64,000 nucleotides of DNA from CAZUSO01 sp964622775 (GCA_964622775.1 CAZUSO010000007.1:1-64000), one strand, 5' to 3'. Counted from the stretch's first letter, positions 1-8,358 are shown. Made by a program: numbers and translations. The notes: generated by a model from the sequence alone, not told the origin.

Positions 1-3000
1 TCCTGCGGTAATGTCTAATCCGTAAACGGTATTGCCTGCAATGGTGCTGTTGACTAATTTTACGGTATCGCCGCTTTGTTTCAGACCGCCATTAGGATTA
101 CTGATGATAGCGGAATTGGTGATAATCGTCGGTGTATTCATATTGACAATACCGCCTGCATTATTGTTTTTAAACAGCAATGCGTACAGGTTTACCGAAC
201 CGCCTGTATTGTACAGGCCGCCGCCCTGGCTGCCTGCGGTATTGCCTGTGGCGGTGGCGGTGCTTATGGAATAAACAGCGTTGTTATTATACGCCATGCC
301 TCCCGAACCCGATGCGGTATTATCAGTGGCGGTTAGTTTACTCAGCGAAAGCGTAGCATTGTTGTTGTACGCCATACCGCCCGAACCGGAAGCCGTATTA
401 TTGGTCGCCGTTACTTCACTCATCGTAGCGGAAACATTATCGTTGTACATGCCGCCGCCATTCACGGCTGTATTGTTGTTAAGGCTGATGTTAGTAAATA
501 CCGGATTACCGATATTATTATAGATACCGCCGCCATTGATATTGGCGGTATTGTTTTGCAGCGCTATGTTGTCCATTTTGACGGTGGAATAGCGGTTGAA
601 GATGCCGCCGCCATAGTTGGCGGTATTGTTTTTAAAAACGAGGTGGCGGAGTGTGGGTGATGCATAACGGTTGTTCATACCGCCGCCATCGCTGGCGCTG
701 TTACCGTTGATGAGGGTAAAGCCGTCTAACAGGGCTGTACTGTCTAAGGGATTAGCTGCGGTAAAGAAGTTCCACACCACCGGCTTCAGGTTCATGCCAT
801 TCAATATAGAGCCTACACTTCCCGATGTGTCGGGCATGATCCTGTTATTGCTCAGGTTAATGATACCATTGTCGGGGTCGAAGCCGCCGTAAATTTTCAC
901 GCCGTTTTTCATCACAAAACTATTGTCCGGCGAGGGTATATTATAATTGCCTTTGGCTGCCCATACCTGTTGCGTACCGTTGGCATCAATAGCCCTTTGC
1001 AATTTGTGGGTGGCATTCGCCCAACTGTCGCCTGTGCCTGTTCCGGTGGAGGCAGGCTTTACATACATCACAGGCTGCGCATTGGGGTTCAGCATAAACT
1101 CGTAAGCGCCCATATCTATGGTCGTATCCGTTACCCGCGGATGCCCCATAATATCTCTGGAAGCAGTGGAAAGGGCGGGGAAAGCGCTATTGTAGCCGCT
1201 ATTGATGGCAGGCACATTCCAGCGCAGGGAGTAATTTTTAGCTGCCGTATCGGCAAAAACATTGTTTACATTCCAGCCGGTGGCGTCGGCATTGCCGCCA
1301 AAAGAAGGCAGGGCATTGTTTTCTACAAAAGAAAAGGTGGAAATTATATTGCTGCCGCTCAAGCCCGATACTGTACCGAACAGTACGGAATTGGTCAGCG
1401 TTACCGCACCCGGATTGTTGGCATCAAAAGGGGTGATGGCAATAGCGTTGGAGGCGTTGCCGGCTATGGTAACGCTGCGCAGGGCAGTACCGCCGCCGGT
1501 CTGGTACAAGCCCCTGCCCGCATTGCCTACAATAGCGGTATTGGTAACCGGCGGCGAGGACATGATATTATAAATGCCGGTATTGCCGTTGCCGGTAATG
1601 AGCAGGTTGCTGAGCGTGGGTGAGGCATAGCGGTTATGAATGCAGCCTTCGTTAGCGGCTCCGGTGGCGTTTTTCAGCGTAAAGCCGTCTAACACGGCGG
1701 AGGTATCCATAGCGGTGGCGGCGGTAAAATAATTCCAGATAATGGGGCGTTCGTTATTGCCGTCTAATATGGAACCGGCCTCCCCCGATCCCCCTCCGGC
1801 AGAGGGGGGCGTGGCGGGCATAATACGGGCATCGTTCAGGCTGCTGATACCATTGGCCGGGTCGAAGCCGCCGTATATCTTCACGCCGTTTTTCATCACA
1901 AAGCTGTTGGGCGAGGGTACTTTATACGTACCTTTGGCTACAAATACCTTTTGTGTACCTGAGGCATTAATTGCGCCCTGCAAATTAGCCGTAGCATTTG
2001 CCCATGAGCTACCATCGCCCAAACCTGTTTCGCTTGTTTTTACGTAAGCAATGCCATTAGCGCCGGAGGAAACTTTGTATTCGTGTGCGCCTAAATCAAT
2101 CGTGCCGTCCGTAACTCTGGGCAACTTATCAAGGTCAGTGGAACTGGCATTTAAACCCGGGAAAAAACTGTTATTGCCCGCATTAATGGCAGGAGAACCG
2201 TATCTTAACCTGAAAAAACCATTAGTAGGGTCTGAAAATATTTGTTCGTAAGTATAAGTGCCGGTATCAACAATATTACCACTTGCATTGTAAATATTTA
2301 ATACACCGTCAGTTCCCTGAATAATGGAAGAATTCATTACTGGCGCTGCTCCGCCATCTACCCGACCGCCCATAACGATACAGTTTTTTAAGTTGGCAGA
2401 ATATCCATTCATGAAATTTAATGCAAGACCTACTATTTGGTAAGGCGTATTTCCTGCAATCGTACAGTTCGTCATCGTAATTCCTGAAAAAGCACCGTAT
2501 ATCACAGTCGAAATATAAGGACCTGTATTCCCCGTCATTGCATTTTTCGTTATTTCCACATTGGTAAATACAGGGCTACAATATTCATCCATCCATACGG
2601 CGGATGTGTGCCATCCCTGGTTTCTGATGATGTAAGAATTGCTAATAGTGGGATTGGAGTGGTTTTCTATGGAAATACCACCACCACCGCCATAACTATT
2701 AGCCCAACTATCCCGAATCACCAGATTGTTATACACTGCGGAAGAATAAGAATTATATATACCGCCACCATTACCGGAGGCTGAACCACCTGCTACCGTA
2801 AAGCCGTCTATTTTTGCAGAGCTGTTGAGGGCGGTAGCTGCGGTAAAATCATTGAAAATTACGGGTCGGGTATGATTGGCTTCCAAAATAGAGCCTACGG
2901 AAAAATCGGTAGGGCTGGGCATAATGCGGGCATCGTCTAAACTGTCAATACCGTTGGCAGGGTCGAAGCCGCCGTAAATTTCTACGTTGTTTTTCATGAT

Positions 3001-5274
3001 CAGGCTGTGCTCTGTGCGGTAATAAGTACCCACTGCCGCAAATACCTTGTGCGTGCCGGCTACGTTTACCGCTGCCTGTATATCGGCGGTGGCATTAGCC
3101 CATGAGGAGCCGTCTGCCAAACCGGATGGCGCTGGCTTTACATATACAATATTGCCTGCGCCGGTAGTAATATTAAATTCATAAGCGCCCATATCAATGG
3201 TATCGGCATAAAGCCTCGGTTTTCCGTAAAGGTCTTTGGAGTTTGCGTTTAAGCCGGCAAAATAACTGTTGCTGCCTTTGTTAATCACGGGAGCGGTATA
3301 AAGCAAACGGTAATCGCCTCCGGTGGAATTTACAAAGAGTTGCTGTACGGTAACGCCTGTACCGTTCATATTGCCATTGGTAACATCGCTGCTGTTTTGT
3401 ACCAGCGAGTTAAAAGCCGTGTAAGCGCCGGTCATGCTGCCAAAGGCAAGGGTATTGCGCAGCGTAACCGTACCGCTTGTGTTATACACCGCGCCGTTGG
3501 AGTTGTTAGCCAACGTAACATTGGTAAACGTGGGCGCAGCGGCTAAGGGCAATGTCTGTTGCAAACCCACCCCGGTGTTATTCACAATAGCGGTATTGGT
3601 TATTTTGGCTGCGGAGTTGGTGAGGTACACCGCCCCCAATCCGTTATTGCCTGTAATGAGCAGATTGCGGAGCGTGGGCGAGGCGTAATTGTTGGTGATG
3701 CCTGCACCTCCGGTGGGCGCATAGCCGCCGGTAATGGTAAATCCGTCCAGAATGGCGGTGCTGTCCATAGCGTTGGCTGCGTTAAAACCATTCCAGATAA
3801 CCCGGTGCTGGTTATTTCCGGTTAATACTGATCCAGCCTCCCCCTGCCCCCCTCCGAAGGAGGGGGAAATGCCGGGCATAATACGGTTGTTGCTGAGGGT
3901 GGCAATGCCGTTGTCGGGGTCGAAGCCGCCATATACGGCTACGCCGTTTTTCATGACCAAAGCGGTGGAGGGCGTGGTGTAAGTGCCTTTGGCAACAAAC
4001 ACCTGCTGTACGCCCGGCGTGTTGATAGCGCCCTGCAGGTCGCCGGTGGCATGTTCCCATGTATTGCCCGTGCCAAATCCGGTAGCGGTGGGCTTTACGC
4101 AGATAATGCCGCCGTTGGGAACGAGGGCATATTCAAATGCGCCGATGTCTATGGCATTGCCTTTCAGCCGCGGATTGCCGCCCAAATCTTTAGTATTTGC
4201 ATTCAAACCGTCATAAAGGCTGTCCTTGCCCACATCAATAGCAACAGCTCCGGCTTTGAGCCTGAAAATTTCCGCCGTATCCATAAATAAATCTGCCGGT
4301 TGGATATTGGTAGCGGAGGAAAGCCCGTTGAGCGTATATAGCGTACTGTCCAATATGGAATAATTGACCGCAAAAGTGCCGCCCTGTACGCCATACACAA
4401 TACTGTTGCTGATAGCGCCTGCCGTGCTTGTGCCTCTAAGACTGTAAGGCGAATTGGCGGTAACGGTACAGTTGAGGAGCTTAATGCTGCCTGTGCCTCC
4501 CTGCTGGAAAATGCCGCCGGGCATCTGCGGCGTGCCGGTATAGCTGCTGGTATTATTGCTGACTTCGGTATTGATAAGCACCGGCGATGAACCGCTTGTG
4601 CTGTACAAACCACCTGCCTGTCCGCCTGTATTGCCTTTGATATAGCAGTTGATGATAAGGGGAGAAGCCTCTACGGAATTGAGTATTCCTCCGCAAACAC
4701 CCCCGGCATTGCTTTTTATAGCGAGATTTCTTAATGTGGGCGAGGCGTATGTATTCAATATTGCTCCGGCACTATTAGTACTGAAACCTTCGGTGAGCGT
4801 AAATCCGTCCAGCACGGCGGTAGTGTCCAATGGCGCTGATTGCGAAAAGGCATTGAAAACGACCGGCCGCTGGTAGTTGCCGCTCAAAATGGAGCCGTTA
4901 TTATTGTACGGATCAGGCAGAATGCGGGTATCCGACAAGTCATCAATTCCATTATTTGGGTCGAAGCCGCCATAGACTGCCACACCGTTTTTCATGTTAT
5001 ACCCCGAATTGGCAGGGTAATACGTGCCGGTGGCTACAAAAACCTTTTGTACGCCTGCGGCGTTGATGGCGCCCTGTAGGTTGGCGGTGGGGCTGCTCCA
5101 GCTACTTCCGTTGCCGGTACCGGACGGCGTCACATACACAATACCGTTGGTAGGGGAAATTTGAGCATGAACTAAGAAGCTGCATAATAACAGCATGAGG
5201 GTTAGCGGCTTCTTAACCTCAGATAATATTTTTGCACCGTGCACATTCATAAAGCAGGAAAAAGTCATTCTCAT
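1..5274 (-). CDS. Giant repeated right-handed beta-helix / choice-of-anchor surface protein (3' end outside window)
   Basis: A single open frame of 1758 codons runs from an ATG at 5274 off the left edge, so the C-terminus is missing. A signal peptide with core LMLLLCSFLVHA ends at about residue 38. The body is built from blocks of about 320-365 residues. Each opens with YVxPSGTGxGxSW, LQxAIxAxGxxxVxVAxGTY and KNGVxxYGGFDPxNGI, continues through many short turns of the N-N-T-A-x-G-G-G-I-Y-N type, and closes with IDMGAYE or a variant. YGGFDP falls near 4970, 3930, 2965, 1865 and 885, so four blocks are complete and the fifth is cut. This matches beta-helix proteins with choice-of-anchor Q ends, probably an exported adhesin or polysaccharide-binding surface protein. 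The many long frames on the opposite strand are artefacts of its codon bias. The ATG lies 3 bases after the stop of a small upstream gene. Confidence 0.88.
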   Translation of the reverse strand, partial: MRMTFSCFMNVHGAKILSEVKKPLTLMLLLCSFLVHAQISPTNGIVYVTPSGTGNGSSWSSPTANLQGAINAAGVQKVFVATGTYYPANSGYNMKNGVAVYGGFDPNNGIDDLSDTRILPDPYNNNGSILSGNYQRPVVFNAFSQSAPLDTTAVLDGFTLTEGFSTNSAGAILNTYASPTLRNLAIKSNAGGVCGGILNSVEASPLIINCYIKGNTGGQAGGLYSTSGSSPVLINTEVSNNTSSYTGTPQMPGGIFQQGGTGSIKLLNCTVTANSPYSLRGTSTAGAISNSIVYGVQGGTFAVNYSILDSTLYTLNGLSSATNIQPADLFMDTAEIFRLKAGAVAIDVGKDSLYDGLNANTKDLGGNPRLKGNAIDIGAFEYALVPNGGIICVKPTATGFGTGNTWEHATGDLQGAINTPGVQQVFVAKGTYTTPSTALVMKNGVAVYGGFDPDNGIATLSNNRIMPGISPSFGGGQGEAGSVLTGNNQHRVIWNGFNAANAMDSTAILDGFTITGGYAPTGGAGITNNYASPTLRNLLITGNNGLGAVYLTNSAAKITNTAIVNNTGVGLQQTLPLAAAPTFTNVTLANNSNGAVYNTSGTVTLRNTLAFGSMTGAYTAFNSLVQNSSDVTNGNMNGTGVTVQQLFVNSTGGDYRLLYTAPVINKGSNSYFAGLNANSKDLYGKPRLYADTIDMGAYEFNITTGAGNIVYVKPAPSGLADGSSWANATADIQAAVNVAGTHKVFAAVGTYYRTEHSLIMKNNVEIYGGFDPANGIDSLDDARIMPSPTDFSVGSILEANHTRPVIFNDFTAATALNSSAKIDGFTVAGGSASGNGGGIYNSYSSAVYNNLVIRDSWANSYGGGGGISIENHSNPTISNSYIIRNQGWHTSAVWMDEYCSPVFTNVEITKNAMTGNTGPYISTVIYGAFSGITMTNCTIAGNTPYQIVGLALNFMNGYSANLKNCIVMGGRVDGGAAPVMNSSIIQGTDGVLNIYNASGNIVDTGTYTYEQIFSDPTNGFFRLRYGSPAINAGNNSFFPGLNASSTDLDKLPRVTDGTIDLGAHEYKVSSGANGIAYVKTSETGLGDGSSWANATANLQGAINASGTQKVFVAKGTYKVPSPNSFVMKNGVKIYGGFDPANGISSLNDARIMPATPPSAGGGSGEAGSILDGNNERPIIWNYFTAATAMDTSAVLDGFTLKNATGAANEGCIHNRYASPTLSNLLITGNGNTGIYNIMSSPPVTNTAIVGNAGRGLYQTGGGTALRSVTIAGNASNAIAITPFDANNPGAVTLTNSVLFGTVSGLSGSNIISTFSFVENNALPSFGGNADATGWNVNNVFADTAAKNYSLRWNVPAINSGYNSAFPALSTASRDIMGHPRVTDTTIDMGAYEFMLNPNAQPVMYVKPASTGTGTGDSWANATHKLQRAIDANGTQQVWAAKGNYNIPSPDNSFVMKNGVKIYGGFDPDNGIINLSNNRIMPDTSGSVGSILNGMNLKPVVWNFFTAANPLDSTALLDGFTLINGNSASDGGGMNNRYASPTLRHLVFKNNTANYGGGIFNRYSTVKMDNIALQNNTANINGGGIYNNIGNPVFTNISLNNNTAVNGGGMYNDNVSATMSEVTATNNTASGSGGMAYNNNATLSLSKLTATDNTASGSGGMAYNNNAVYSISTATATGNTAGSQGGGLYNTGGSVNLYALLFKNNNAGGIVNMNTPTIITNSAIISNPNGGLKQSGDTVKLVNSTIAGNTVYGLDITAG
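1790..1808. repeat. GC-rich palindrome inside the beta-helix gene (copy 1)
   Basis: CCCCCTC and GAGGGGG pair across a 5-base loop. Together with a flanking CCTCCCCC run it adds an in-frame stretch reading TPPSAGGGSGEAG (minus strand) between the RIMP and SIL motifs of a repeat block. Blocks without it read straight from RI(L/M)P through a short linker to SIL. Confidence 0.75.
3848..3866. repeat. GC-rich palindrome inside the beta-helix gene (copy 2)
   Basis: CCCCCTCC-GAA-GGAGGGGG is a perfect 8-bp stem. It sits at the same place in its block as the copy near 1800 and encodes SPSFGGGQGEAG in frame on the minus strand. The flanking CCTCCCCC run is shared with that copy. Confidence 0.78.
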
Positions 5275-5277
5275 AAT

Positions 5278-5433
5278 TTAACCGGTCTTTGATTTTAATT
5301 CGTTTTTTTTGTGTTCTATTGCTTTCAGTTCTATATCATAATGCCGCCATATCAGCCCGATAAGAATGATAGATATTAATAAAAACACGATTAGTAAAAC
5401 GAGCTTCCTGTCATTCACATCAGCATATCGCAT
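5278..5433 (-). CDS. Small single-pass membrane protein, 51 aa, upstream of the giant surface gene
   Basis: ATG at 5433 opens a 51-codon frame ending in TAA at 5280-5278. The peptide has a charged start (MRYADVNDRK), one strongly hydrophobic segment (LVLLIVFLLISIILIGLIW, residues 11-29) and a Lys/Glu-rich tail ending KSKTG, so it should span the inner membrane once. The stop lies 3 bases before the ATG of the giant beta-helix gene, which points to co-transcription and perhaps translational coupling. A -7 promoter match lies 19 bases upstream. No family is recognised. It could be a helper or anchor for its large neighbour, or a leader peptide. It is called on its composition and position, without homology. 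Confidence 0.6.
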   Translation of the reverse strand: MRYADVNDRKLVLLIVFLLISIILIGLIWRHYDIELKAIEHKKNELKSKTG

Positions 5434-5452
5434 ATATATTGGCTTGGGAGGT

Positions 5453-5460
5453 CAAACTTA
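5453..5460 (-). promoter_or_regulatory. Bacteroidota -7 promoter element
   Basis: TAAGTTTG on the minus strand fits TAnnTTTG and would start transcription about 14 bases ahead of the 51-residue gene and the giant surface gene. No clear -33 TTTG is seen at the usual distance. Confidence 0.4.
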
Positions 5461-5473
5461 GCTTACCGGAAAG

Positions 5474-5496
5474 AAAAAAGCCCGAAACAGGGGCTT
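5474..5496 (-). terminator. Rho-independent terminator (minus strand)
   Basis: Read on the minus strand, AAGCCC and GGGCTT form a hairpin with a 7-base loop, followed by a T6 run. No minus-strand gene is seen immediately upstream of it, so the transcript it ends is unknown. Confidence 0.5.
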
Positions 5497-5755
5497 ACAA
5501 AATGCTTACAATTAGACTTACAGGTATTAATTCAATGACTGTTATTAATTTAAACTTTATTTCTTTAGGATATGAAACGAGGCGGAACCTGCGCAGCAAG
5601 TATGAAGAAAAGGGAGCATGAGGGCAGGCGCATCCCCGGTTCAGCAGGAAGGCTTCCGCAATCCGGGGGCACAAAGAGCCATCTCAAAAACGGTAAATGC
5701 AAGCGAAGGGCAAAAAATGCGCCTGTTGACTTTCTAAGTTGAGGTTTTATTTATG
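5497..5755. other. Gene-free stretch with a GC-rich stem-loop
   Basis: No convincing protein is seen on either strand. The left part (about 5500-5575) is AT-rich with repeated GTAAG-like words. The right part holds a structured GC-rich island: CCCCGG at 5634-5639 pairs with CCGGGG at 5663-5668 and encloses a second small stem, GGAA-GGC-TTCC. It could be part of a small RNA ending at the minus-strand terminator, or a decayed repeat. Confidence 0.35.
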
Positions 5756-5763
5756 TAACTTTG
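5756..5763 (+). promoter_or_regulatory. -7 promoter element of the toxin-antitoxin pair
   Basis: TAACTTTG matches TAnnTTTG and lies 24 bases ahead of the ATG at 5788. Confidence 0.5.
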
Positions 5764-5787
5764 TGATAAGCAATAAAACGTGTGGAC

Positions 5788-5982
5788 ATGGAAATTACAT
5801 TAAAGATAGATAAACGGAGCAAACAGGCGAGGGCGTTTTATGAATACATTAAAACATTACCTTTTGTAGAGCTTAAGAAGCCTCGTTACAATAAAGAAAA
5901 CGAGAACGCAATAAACGAGGTAAAATCAGGCAAAACGACTCAGGTATCTCTTGCCGATTTCAGAAAACAACTTTATTCGTAA
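5788..5982 (+). CDS. Antitoxin-like small protein (partner of YafQ-type toxin)
   Basis: A 64-residue, Lys-rich, hydrophilic protein opening MEITLKIDKRSKQARAF. ATG at 5788 is preferred; an in-frame GTG at 5782 would add two residues. Its stop TAA overlaps the ATG of the following YafQ-like toxin frame (TAATG), the tight coupling typical of type II antitoxin-toxin pairs. By analogy it should bind and neutralise the toxin and repress the shared promoter at 5756-5763. No standard antitoxin family (DinJ, Phd or RelB) is obvious in the sequence, so the role rests on position, size and the toxin that follows. The toxin is broken, so this may now be an orphan antitoxin. Confidence 0.65.
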   Translation: MEITLKIDKRSKQARAFYEYIKTLPFVELKKPRYNKENENAINEVKSGKTTQVSLADFRKQLYS

Positions 5983-6254
5983 TGTATCTGCTTGAACAGA
6001 CCGGACAGTTCAAAAAAAGATATCAGGCTCGCTAAAAAACGTGGTTTGGATATGCAATTGCTTGATGAAGTAGTTACTGGTTTGGTTGAAAAAGGTACCC
6101 TTCCGGCAAAAAACAAACCGCATAAATTAACAGGTAACTACAAAGGTTTTTGGGAATGTCATATCCAACCGGATTGGTTATTGATTTGGGAGCAGCATGA
6201 AACCATAAAACTCATCACACTCACAAGAACAGGTCACACAGCGATTTATTTTAA
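5982..6254 (+). pseudogene. yafQ: YafQ/RelE-superfamily mRNA interferase toxin, broken by two one-base indels
   Basis: From the ATG at 5982 the frame reads MYLLEQTGQFKK and then shifts, because a run of seven A at about 6012-6018 has one base too many. A stop follows after 17 codons. In the next frame the YafQ body continues, with DIRLAKKRGLDMQLL, LTGNYKGFWECHIQPDWLLIW and LITLTRTG. A second indel, one base missing near 6230, replaces the expected end SHSDLF-stop. That end is visible in the shifted frame, finishing with TAA at 6252-6254. Repairing both sites gives a normal-sized toxin of about 90 residues. YafQ toxins cut mRNA on the ribosome. Either the toxin is truly inactivated or both sites are sequencing errors. 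The downstream extension in the shifted frame to 6438 is read-through. Confidence 0.82.
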
Positions 6255-6577
6255 GCAACGATTCAGTTCGTTGGGAGATAACAGCACCTTCTGCCATAGG
6301 CGGGGACTTGTACTTGTTGAAATATCTGAACGATTGCAAAGTGGAGGAAGGATTGCAGGGGCAGTGGATGCAACTGATATAACGGAGAGCATAAAAAGTG
6401 AAAAGTGTACAAACAGGGGGCGGATGAGTGCCGCCTGACGTAAACTGCATGTAGGAGCAATCCATATAAGATTCTATACTTCACGCGGCGTAGTTTTGTG
6501 CATAGAGGTTCACGCAAAGACGCGAAGACAAAAAGATTTTTGATTGCACAATTTTATCGGGCGGGCAGTATAATGTG
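6255..6577. other. Gene-free stretch with decayed repeat sequence
   Basis: No supported gene. The frames that cross it are read-through of the broken toxin or low-quality shadows. At about 6507-6530 the words CACGCAAAGACGCGAAGAC resemble the CGCAAAGACGCAAAGAC repeats seen between genes in many Bacteroidota. Confidence 0.4.
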
Positions 6578-6585
6578 TATCTTTG
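6578..6585 (+). promoter_or_regulatory. -7 promoter element
   Basis: TATCTTTG fits TAnnTTTG and would give the T9SS gene starting at 6703 a leader of about 110 bases, which contains the stem-loop at 6617-6657. Confidence 0.45.
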
Positions 6586-6616
6586 ATAAAATTTTTTTAT
6601 TATGAAATGTCCATTA

Positions 6617-6657
6617 TAAAATTTTCATTTTTATCACACAGAGGAATGAAAATTTTA
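6617..6657 (+). promoter_or_regulatory. 13-bp stem-loop in the 5' leader
   Basis: TAAAATTTTCATT (6617-6629) is exactly complementary to AATGAAAATTTTA (6645-6657), with a 15-base loop. It lies about 45 bases before the start codon and lacks the GC-rich stem and T-run of a terminator. It may stabilise the mRNA or control translation. Confidence 0.45.
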
Positions 6658-6702
6658 ATGTGGTAAGTTCCATTCGGTCATTAACACAATAAATATTTAC
6701 GG

Positions 6703-8358
6703 ATGAAAAAAATAACCCTGGTTGTATCCACCTGCCTGGCCTGCGCAACCGCAGTTACCGCACAAGATTTTATCAGCCCGCTTCAGTTGAAAAGCGCGGA
6801 AGACTTTTTGAAGGTTAATCCCGAACCGCCGAACGGCGCTGCTGCCGTTTTTATCCGTCAGACTCCTTCGAAGCCTGCTGCCGAGCAACAACGCCTGACC
6901 GGCTATTACGGCATTCGGACGGCTTCCTCCAACGGATCGGAAATTGCCCGGGATTCCTCCACGTATGTTTACGGAGGCATCAGAGGCACTAGGCCCTCCA
7001 CGGAAAACTATATGCCGGTTCCGCTTAGCAAGTATGATACCGCATTTCAATACGACCCGACTAATAATTTTGCATCCGTAAAATATATCAACACCCGGCA
7101 ATTTAATGATGCCGACCTGCTTACTGCCTGGAATAAACGGAACACCACAACGGATCAGGATGATGAATGGCTTACGCAGGAGTATTACCCGGACAATACG
7201 TTAATGGAATATACCAGGATGCAATATATGGATGAACAACACACGACTTATATTTTTACCCACCAGGAAAGCAACCAAAGCGGAAAGCTTACTTACGATA
7301 CTATAATGCAATATCTGCCAGAATCCACTATATATTATCTTTATCAGATCAGAAATTATTCTTATGATGATAATAACCGGCTTACATCCGGGTATAAATA
7401 CATGGATATTTTAAGTAATGATGAAACAATGGCGGATTATTACTATATTAACGGATATTTTTATTATGATGGTACCTCAGAAAATTACTATAAAGACAGC
7501 AGCTATACATATTATGTGATGAATAATGGAAATATTGAGAGTATGGACGTTGTCAATTATTATAATTATGATGCGGACGGGCGTCTTACAGAGAAATTAA
7601 GCATCCGATATGATTTCAATGCTTTGGGCGACTCCACCTCTAAAGAGTTCTATACCTACAACGGAGCCGGTAACCTGACCCAGACCCTCAGGCTGACTGC
7701 ACTCGGAGGCAATTGGGTCAATTTAAGCAAAAAGAACTACGAATATACTTCCGGATTAATAAGCAGTGAAGCAGAATATATCTGGGACAATAACACCTGG
7801 AAACTCCTTACCAGAAATACTTATCATATCAACAGCCAACAGTTGGTAGATACTTTTGCCGTTTATGATGGAAACTACGGCAATACGGTTGCTCCCGATC
7901 TTGTCGCCGGAGGCATGCTCAGCTACAAACAAACCTTTGCCTATAATTCCTTTAAAAACTTAGATGAAAGAAATACTTACACCTATACGGAGCAATATAA
8001 TGGAAGCGGTGTCATCACCGGCTCGGAAGAAGAAACGGCCACACGGGAGCATTTTTATTATACCACCTATGATGACGGATCTTCCATTCATGCAACGGAC
8101 AGAAATAATATAGAGGTACGGATATACCCGAATCCTTCCGCAGGAATATTTACGGTTGATATTCCGGAAGAAGCAACCAGAGACGGGCTACAGGCGAATG
8201 TTTATGATATGACCGGAAGAATTATCCTTCAGCAACAGATTCTTAAACCTGAAACGGCGCTGAACCTCCAGGCTGCCGGAAAAGGAATTTATACGCTCCG
8301 GATAACGAACAACGAAGGCTCAAAAAATTATGCCCAAAGTATCGTGATTGCGCAATAA
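6703..8358 (+). CDS. T9SS type A sorting domain protein (exported, Tyr/Asn-rich)
   Basis: 551 residues. A signal peptide (MKKITLVVSTCLACATAVTA) is cleaved before QDF. The middle is rich in Tyr, Asn and Asp and carries loose repeats of the form YxYDxxNRLT or YNYDADGRLTE, which resemble RHS/YD-like strands and suggest beta-sheet. From about residue 470 the C-terminus is a classical T9SS sorting domain: VRIYPNPSAGIFTVDI, then VYDMTGRII and a GKGIYTLRI segment ending in VIAQ. The protein should cross the outer membrane through the type IX system and be released or attached at the surface. Its own function is not recognisable. It has an AT-rich leader with a stem-loop, and its neighbours (broken toxin, repeats) suggest an accessory locus. 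Confidence 0.85.
   Translation: MKKITLVVSTCLACATAVTAQDFISPLQLKSAEDFLKVNPEPPNGAAAVFIRQTPSKPAAEQQRLTGYYGIRTASSNGSEIARDSSTYVYGGIRGTRPSTENYMPVPLSKYDTAFQYDPTNNFASVKYINTRQFNDADLLTAWNKRNTTTDQDDEWLTQEYYPDNTLMEYTRMQYMDEQHTTYIFTHQESNQSGKLTYDTIMQYLPESTIYYLYQIRNYSYDDNNRLTSGYKYMDILSNDETMADYYYINGYFYYDGTSENYYKDSSYTYYVMNNGNIESMDVVNYYNYDADGRLTEKLSIRYDFNALGDSTSKEFYTYNGAGNLTQTLRLTALGGNWVNLSKKNYEYTSGLISSEAEYIWDNNTWKLLTRNTYHINSQQLVDTFAVYDGNYGNTVAPDLVAGGMLSYKQTFAYNSFKNLDERNTYTYTEQYNGSGVITGSEEETATREHFYYTTYDDGSSIHATDRNNIEVRIYPNPSAGIFTVDIPEEATRDGLQANVYDMTGRIILQQQILKPETALNLQAAGKGIYTLRITNNEGSKNYAQSIVIAQ

Noticed and set aside
281..4876. Many plus-strand frames of 60-217 codons across the first 5 kb
   Set aside because: They lie opposite the giant beta-helix gene, have no domain signal and follow from its codon bias; the minus frame is open throughout.
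1..5274. CRISPR-like regular repeats
   Set aside because: The spacing is about 1 kb and the repeats are coding; no short identical repeats with unique spacers are seen.
5577..5690. tRNA or tmRNA in the GC-rich patch
   Set aside because: No acceptor stem, anticodon arm or T-loop consensus can be formed; GGTTCAG is not a T-loop here.
6255..6438. C-terminal extension of the toxin frame (ending RMSAA)
   Set aside because: It exists only because the second indel removed the normal stop; residues have no family match.
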